64,000 nucleotides of DNA from Paenibacillus silvestris (lineage in GTDB: Bacteria; Bacillota; Bacilli; Paenibacillales; NBRC-103111). Positions 60,565-64,000 of this stretch are shown piece by piece. The stretch spans positions 345,055 through 409,054 of the forward strand of contig NZ_WTUZ01000022.1 of NCBI RefSeq assembly GCF_009882985.1. The letters are read 5' to 3'. The notes beneath the pieces were generated by a model. The model was not told where the DNA came from. It was given only the letters and a program-made list of their open reading frames with translations, and made no database searches. Every line of letters begins with the position of its first letter. The stretch's first letter is position 1. The position numbers were made by a program, and so were the translations under genes.

Positions 60565-61407
60565 ATGGGTTTCCCATCTCAGCAACAAAATAAACCTGGC
60601 ATTGAATCATTAATGACACCAAGACCTGTATTTGATAACCCTAATTACAAAGCATCCGGCAAACTGATGAATAAGGTAGCGCTTATTACTGGTGGGGATA
60701 GTGGAATCGGGAGAGCAATCGCTGTTGCGTTCGCGAAAGAGGGGGCAGACATTGCAATCTCATACCTGGATGAACATAGCGATGCTGAAGAGACAAAGGA
60801 ATACGTCAATAAGCACGGTCGTCGTTGCACTCTGATTCCAGGCGATATTGGATATGCGCAACCCCGACAAGAGGCTGTGATGCAAACGGTTGAGGAATTC
60901 GGTCGCATTGACATTCTCGTGAATAATGCCGGTGTCATGCATGTTAAGGACGATATGCTAGATGTGGATTCGAAGCAGCGAGCAGATACGTTCCACACCA
61001 ATATTTTTTCGCAGTTTATTCTGACGAGTGCTGCCCTGCCATACATGAATTCAGGAAGCTGCATCATAAATACAACATCCATTGATGCCTATCAAGGAGC
61101 GAAAGATTCAGTTGACGTCGCGGCAGCTAATGGCGCCATTGTTTCGTTTACACGTTCACTGTCACTAAATCTCGCAGAGAAGGGAATTCGAGTAAATGGT
61201 GTAGCCCCAGGAACAATTTGGACTCCATTGATTCCATCTTACTTACCTGCTGAACAGATTCCCACATTTGGAGACAATGTTCCTATGAAGCGAGCCGGTC
61301 AACCGTTTGAGGTGGCACCTGCTTATGTATTCTTGGCATCCGATGATGCATCTTACATGTCAGGGCAAATTCTGCACGTAAATGGCGGGGTAATTGTAAA
61401 CAGTTAA
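60565..61407 (+). CDS. Short-chain dehydrogenase/reductase (YghA/YdaD-like)
   Basis: The 280-residue SDR has an N-terminal extension typical of the YghA / general stress protein 39 group (GIESLMTPRPVFDNPNYKASGKL). It has the cofactor motif ALITGGDSGIGRAIA, NNAG in LVNNAGVMHV, and the family C-terminus DDASYMSGQILHVNGG. The catalytic area is unusual: Ser is present in INTTSID, but YQGAKDSVDVAAANGAIVSF lacks the canonical YxxxK spacing (Tyr-Gln-Gly-Ala-Lys comes before, then Asp-Val-Ala-Ala-Ala-Asn). So the active-site Tyr/Lys pair seems altered. GAGAGGAG precedes the ATG. Confidence 0.85.
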   Translation: MGFPSQQQNKPGIESLMTPRPVFDNPNYKASGKLMNKVALITGGDSGIGRAIAVAFAKEGADIAISYLDEHSDAEETKEYVNKHGRRCTLIPGDIGYAQPRQEAVMQTVEEFGRIDILVNNAGVMHVKDDMLDVDSKQRADTFHTNIFSQFILTSAALPYMNSGSCIINTTSIDAYQGAKDSVDVAAANGAIVSFTRSLSLNLAEKGIRVNGVAPGTIWTPLIPSYLPAEQIPTFGDNVPMKRAGQPFEVAPAYVFLASDDASYMSGQILHVNGGVIVNS

Positions 61408-61443
61408 AATCATGAGCAAGTTTCTCAGAAGGAGGGCTATTCT

Positions 61444-62133
61444 ATGAAGGTGGAAATCATCAGTGATATCGCATGCCCGTGGTGCTACGTGGCGAAAACA
61501 CGTTTCTGGCGGGCGTTGCGCGAGTTTCCCGGTGCGGAGCAGGTTGAGGTTGACTACCTTCCCTTTCAGCTCAATCCGATGATGCCTACTGAGCCGAAGC
61601 CTTTGTTCGACTATTACATAGATCGGTATGGACCTGAATTTCGAGACGACCACGCCAGTATCGCCGATGTCGCAGCACGGGAGGGTCTTGAGTTTCATAT
61701 GGAGCAGGCGCTTGCCGTGAACACTTTGAGCGCACATAGGCTTGTTTGGCTTGCGGGCAACGAGTACGGGCGGCCTACCCAACATGCCGTAGACGAGGCG
61801 TTAATGCGTACGTATTTCACCGATGGCGGCAATGTGGCAGATCTGGAAACGCTGATTGGATTAGCGGCCGCGGCAGGGATGGACACCCATCGGGTGCGTA
61901 CGGCACTCTCCGGGGACAACGGTACAGAGCAAGTGCAGGCCGCAATCAAGCAAGCTCAGGAACGCGGTATCCACGCAGTGCCAACCATGATGTTCAACGA
62001 ACGATATACAGTTCAAGGAGCGCAGGAGGTTGGTACCTACCGAAAGATTCTCGAAAAAGTAGCCGCCGGGGACGCGCTGACGATAATAGGCGATCGCGCT
62101 GCCAACTGCAACGAAGATACCTGTAAACTATGA
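61444..62133 (+). CDS. DsbA family oxidoreductase, FrnE-like
   Basis: The 229-residue protein has the thioredoxin-fold CPWCYVAK active site at residues 11-18, FQLNPMMP, the helical insertion, and the conserved cis-Pro region HAVPTMMFNERYTVQGAQ. This is the FrnE/DsbA-like cytoplasmic group, disulfide oxidoreductases or isomerases, some linked to oxidative stress. A second Cys pair, CNEDTC, lies at the extreme C-terminus. GAAGGAGG precedes the ATG. It follows the SDR gene by 36 bp and ends with a terminator, so the two may form a stress-related unit. Confidence 0.92.
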   Translation: MKVEIISDIACPWCYVAKTRFWRALREFPGAEQVEVDYLPFQLNPMMPTEPKPLFDYYIDRYGPEFRDDHASIADVAAREGLEFHMEQALAVNTLSAHRLVWLAGNEYGRPTQHAVDEALMRTYFTDGGNVADLETLIGLAAAAGMDTHRVRTALSGDNGTEQVQAAIKQAQERGIHAVPTMMFNERYTVQGAQEVGTYRKILEKVAAGDALTIIGDRAANCNEDTCKL

Positions 62134-62200
62134 CATCCGGCATGAACTCGCACAGGGGCAATAAGAACTGGATCCTACATACCGGTTTTCCATACTATTA

Positions 62201-62233
62201 AAGCTACGGTCCTCTGCTGTAGCTTTTTTTTTT
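62201..62233 (+). terminator. Rho-independent terminator after the FrnE-like gene
   Basis: AAGCTAC (62201-62207) pairs with GTAGCTT (62219-62225), followed by about ten T residues. Confidence 0.9.
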
Positions 62234-62639
62234 ATTCAGCGGTGGTCATAAGGTTCATTACGTATCGATCGATCGGCTATTATACGGAATAGAGATCTGG
62301 AATACTGAATAGGCCCATATGTTCTACCCATATTGGGGGCGACAGTCTGTGATACACAGTGACCCTTGGAGTCTAATGGCACCATAGTTGATAAACCTTC
62401 TTCTCTCAGCCATAGTAGAAGTATTGACAGATTTTATCCATTTTCATCCTCTGTGGTGCAGCGCTGGTCTTGCGCTGCATGAATGGGAAGGACAGAGTTG
62501 TTTAATATCCACATTAATTGGGACCCATAATGTGGTAACTTTTTATTCGTACAGCGTGCGGAAGATGGGGCATCGTTATGTGGAAATTCGTTAGCAAGAC
62601 GCAGAGAGTTTATTAAGGACTCGTGTGTAGTCGGGTCCC

Positions 62640-62855
62640 TTGCCTGTTAAAGTTCCTTCTCGTACTTTAGTATTTGATCGGTGTAAGAGTAATAATTGCG
62701 ATAACTGCAGAAGTGTAGGGATGAGGAGTGTTAATGGTACGAACTTTGAATTTACAATTAACCTTGTAACGAGCAGAAGCCAGGTAAAATCAAGCTTAAA
62801 AAATGTTCTCAATACGTTTCCTTCAAAACTGCGCAAAATTCAAAAAAAACGGTAA
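62640..62855 (+). CDS. Small Cys-containing hypothetical protein (doubtful)
   Basis: A 71-residue frame starting at TTG shows CKSNNCDNC near residue 15 and a basic C-terminus. The ribosome site is weak (CGGGT). It is kept because the NNCD word recurs nearby in another frame, suggesting a decayed family of small proteins. I do not recognise it, and it may be noise. Confidence 0.25.
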   Translation: MPVKVPSRTLVFDRCKSNNCDNCRSVGMRSVNGTNFEFTINLVTSRSQVKSSLKNVLNTFPSKLRKIQKKR

Positions 62856-62937
62856 AAGGGAAAATGATTTTTACAGATTTCCCGAAAAATGCAATAATTG
62901 CGATCCTGTCAGAATTTTGAAGCTAGCATTTATGATA

Positions 62938-62963
62938 AGTCACTCTAGGAGGAGTGGCTTTTT
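62938..62963 (+). terminator. Rho-independent terminator
   Basis: AGTCACTC (62938-62945) pairs with GAGTGGCT (62952-62959; one G-T pair), followed by T residues. It ends whatever was transcribed from the region 62640-62930. Confidence 0.7.
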
Positions 62964-63201
62964 CTTATTTCATTCCTCCCCCTCAGACATTTGGCAATAA
63001 AGCATTGTCTGTGATTTGAGATTTATCCTATCCTAGGCTGAATGCAAAATAGCAAAATGAAAAATTATTATAAGCTAAAAGCCGAGAAAATGGCGAGGGA
63101 TACCCTCTTTGAGTATTTTGAATAAGTTTAGGAAGATAACTAGAACTATTCCTCAAAGAGATTCATATATTGCAGAAGTTAGCGGCAAAGGAGAGGATCA
63201 T

Positions 63202-63696
63202 ATGTTGAAAAAACAAAAAGCTAGAAGAGTAATAAACCGTAAATCCATTCCAAGAATCACTCAGGTTCGAAATCCAGGGTTTGAAGATAGCTCTTTTTCC
63301 CCATGGCGCGCTGTAGGTGACGTTTTCTTGTCTCGAAGTCGACCTAATGTAGGAAGGCAACATGCTAAGTTTGAAGTTCCTTCGAATAGAAGTGCTTCGT
63401 TAACTCAACTTGTTCATCTTGGAAGCCCAGGGCGAAACAATTCGTACCAATTATCATTTTCCGTTAATTCTCCCAGCCTTTCTGGTAACCTTCAGATTAG
63501 TTTTTTAGGCACGTTACGTTCAAGCGCGGTAATTCCTCTTAGAGTCATTCCGAATAGTAGATATCAAAGGTTCGCCATTACGTTACCTGCAAGTGCATTG
63601 CAAGGGCGCGACTTCTTTGAGTTAGAATTTCGCGTAAACGCCGCAGGGCAAACAGCAACCTTAAACCTTGATACTGTAGTTATCGTCCCATCATAA
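63202..63696 (+). CDS. Small CBM-like beta-sandwich protein
   Basis: The 164-residue protein begins with a basic segment (LKKQKARRVINRKS) and then NPGFEDSSFSPWRAVGDVFLSR, the usual opening of CBM4/9-like or NTTRR-type beta-sandwich domains. QHAKFEVPSNRSASLTQLV and NSYQLSFSVN follow, and the end, LNLDTVVIVPS, closes the sheet. GGAGAGG precedes the ATG at 63202; the longer frame from 63109 lacks a site. There is no signal peptide and no catalytic domain, so it may be a structural protein (for example spore- or surface-associated). The family name is not certain. Confidence 0.65.
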   Translation: MLKKQKARRVINRKSIPRITQVRNPGFEDSSFSPWRAVGDVFLSRSRPNVGRQHAKFEVPSNRSASLTQLVHLGSPGRNNSYQLSFSVNSPSLSGNLQISFLGTLRSSAVIPLRVIPNSRYQRFAITLPASALQGRDFFELEFRVNAAGQTATLNLDTVVIVPS

Positions 63697-63909
63697 GTTT
63701 ACTTGACTATGCATACTCATGAATTCAGAGAGTTACTGTATATCTAATAGCTGATATACTCAGCGAATATCTTTTTAAACAGATTCCCAACCGAATCCTA
63801 AGTAAACTAGATTCCCAGAAGAGTAAAAATTGCGATCCTGTGCCAAAAGTACGAGGTTGCAGTAAACGCTCTGTGTTCTCTGATCTTAACATAGCAAGCG
63901 TATACGATG

Positions 63910-63933
63910 AACCTTGTTAAATCAAGGTTTTTT
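63910..63933 (+). terminator. Rho-independent terminator near the right edge
   Basis: AACCTTG (63910-63916) pairs with CAAGGTT (63923-63929), then T residues. The gap 63697-64000 holds nothing else except a third copy of AATTGCGATCCTGT and the poly-T tail. Confidence 0.8.
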
Positions 63934-63956
63934 GTGTTTGTAGGGATTTTCTTATC

Positions 63957-64000
<44 letters not shown>

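Larger units (their letters stand above)
62234..63201. other. Poorly coding region with possible gene remnants
   Basis: About 970 bp with no convincing intact gene. Short open frames at 62388-62594, 62640-62855 and 62803-63000 lack good ribosome sites. Related Asn-Asn-Cys-Asp codons recur (62690 and 62896), and a hairpin terminator lies at 62938. It reads like decayed coding DNA next to the edge gene. Confidence 0.45.

Noticed and set aside
62388..62594. 68-residue frame
   Set aside because: No ribosome site, no recognisable domain, and it lies in the poorly coding stretch.

Overview
The window looks like chromosome of a spore-forming Bacillota of the Paenibacillus type (family Paenibacillaceae). 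The reasons are proteins with three C-terminal S-layer homology (SLH) repeats, YesM/YesN-type two-component regulators beside sugar ABC transporters, PrkA, AraM-type glycerol-1-phosphate dehydrogenase, strong GGAGG ribosome sites with many TTG starts, and short intergenic repeats. I saw no rRNA, tRNA, CRISPR array, phage or complete insertion sequence.

Left edge (1-7080): a DUF2161 PD-(D/E)XK-like protein cut by the window edge, a 3 x 36 bp minisatellite, an EgsA/AraM gene, a repeat-bearing intergenic region, and a giant secreted SLH protein with an N-terminal lyase-like jelly roll, two discoidin-like and three FN3 domains.

Carbohydrate regulon (7100-28112): a GH4 enzyme with a CHEI variant of the alpha-galacturonidase CHEV motif, a MATE transporter, two GH36 enzymes flanking a small cupin, an aldo-keto reductase and a uronate-isomerase-like amidohydrolase. 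These are followed by LplB/LplC-like permeases, two paralogous binding lipoproteins, a Gfo/Idh/MocA dehydrogenase, an unusual GH31 enzyme and a YesN/YesM-like regulator pair. Four promoters carry the same GTAAAAAATGACA-like box 55-56 bp upstream of a -10-like hexamer, so the locus reads as one regulon, probably driven by its own AraC-type response regulator and aimed at galactose/galacturonate-containing plant oligosaccharides.

Middle (28247-40218): prkA, two small membrane proteins and a Gly/Pro/Tyr-rich protein. Then comes a second sugar operon: ROK repressor, asparaginase-II-like protein, sugar ABC transporter without ATPase, CutC, ROK kinase and a variant NagB. A consensus promoter with two near-identical 25 bp operator-like repeats precedes it. 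The gene set suggests an asparagine-linked sugar (glycosyl-asparagine or Amadori-type) as substrate; this is inference.

Surface protease locus (40484-56966): the most unusual part. Two convergent two-gene cassettes each encode first a large secreted subtilisin-like protein with a damaged catalytic centre and then an SLH-anchored subtilase with an intact Asp/His/Ser triad. An alpha/beta hydrolase gene lies between the cassettes. I infer two pseudoprotease-protease partner pairs on the cell surface.

Right edge (57487-64000): LysR regulator, SnoaL/NTF2-like protein preceded by the last ~20 codons of a deleted short-chain dehydrogenase, an ABC-2-like membrane protein, an intact short-chain dehydrogenase, a FrnE-like DsbA-family protein, a poorly coding stretch, a small CBM-like protein, and a 42-base poly-T run that looks like a contig end.
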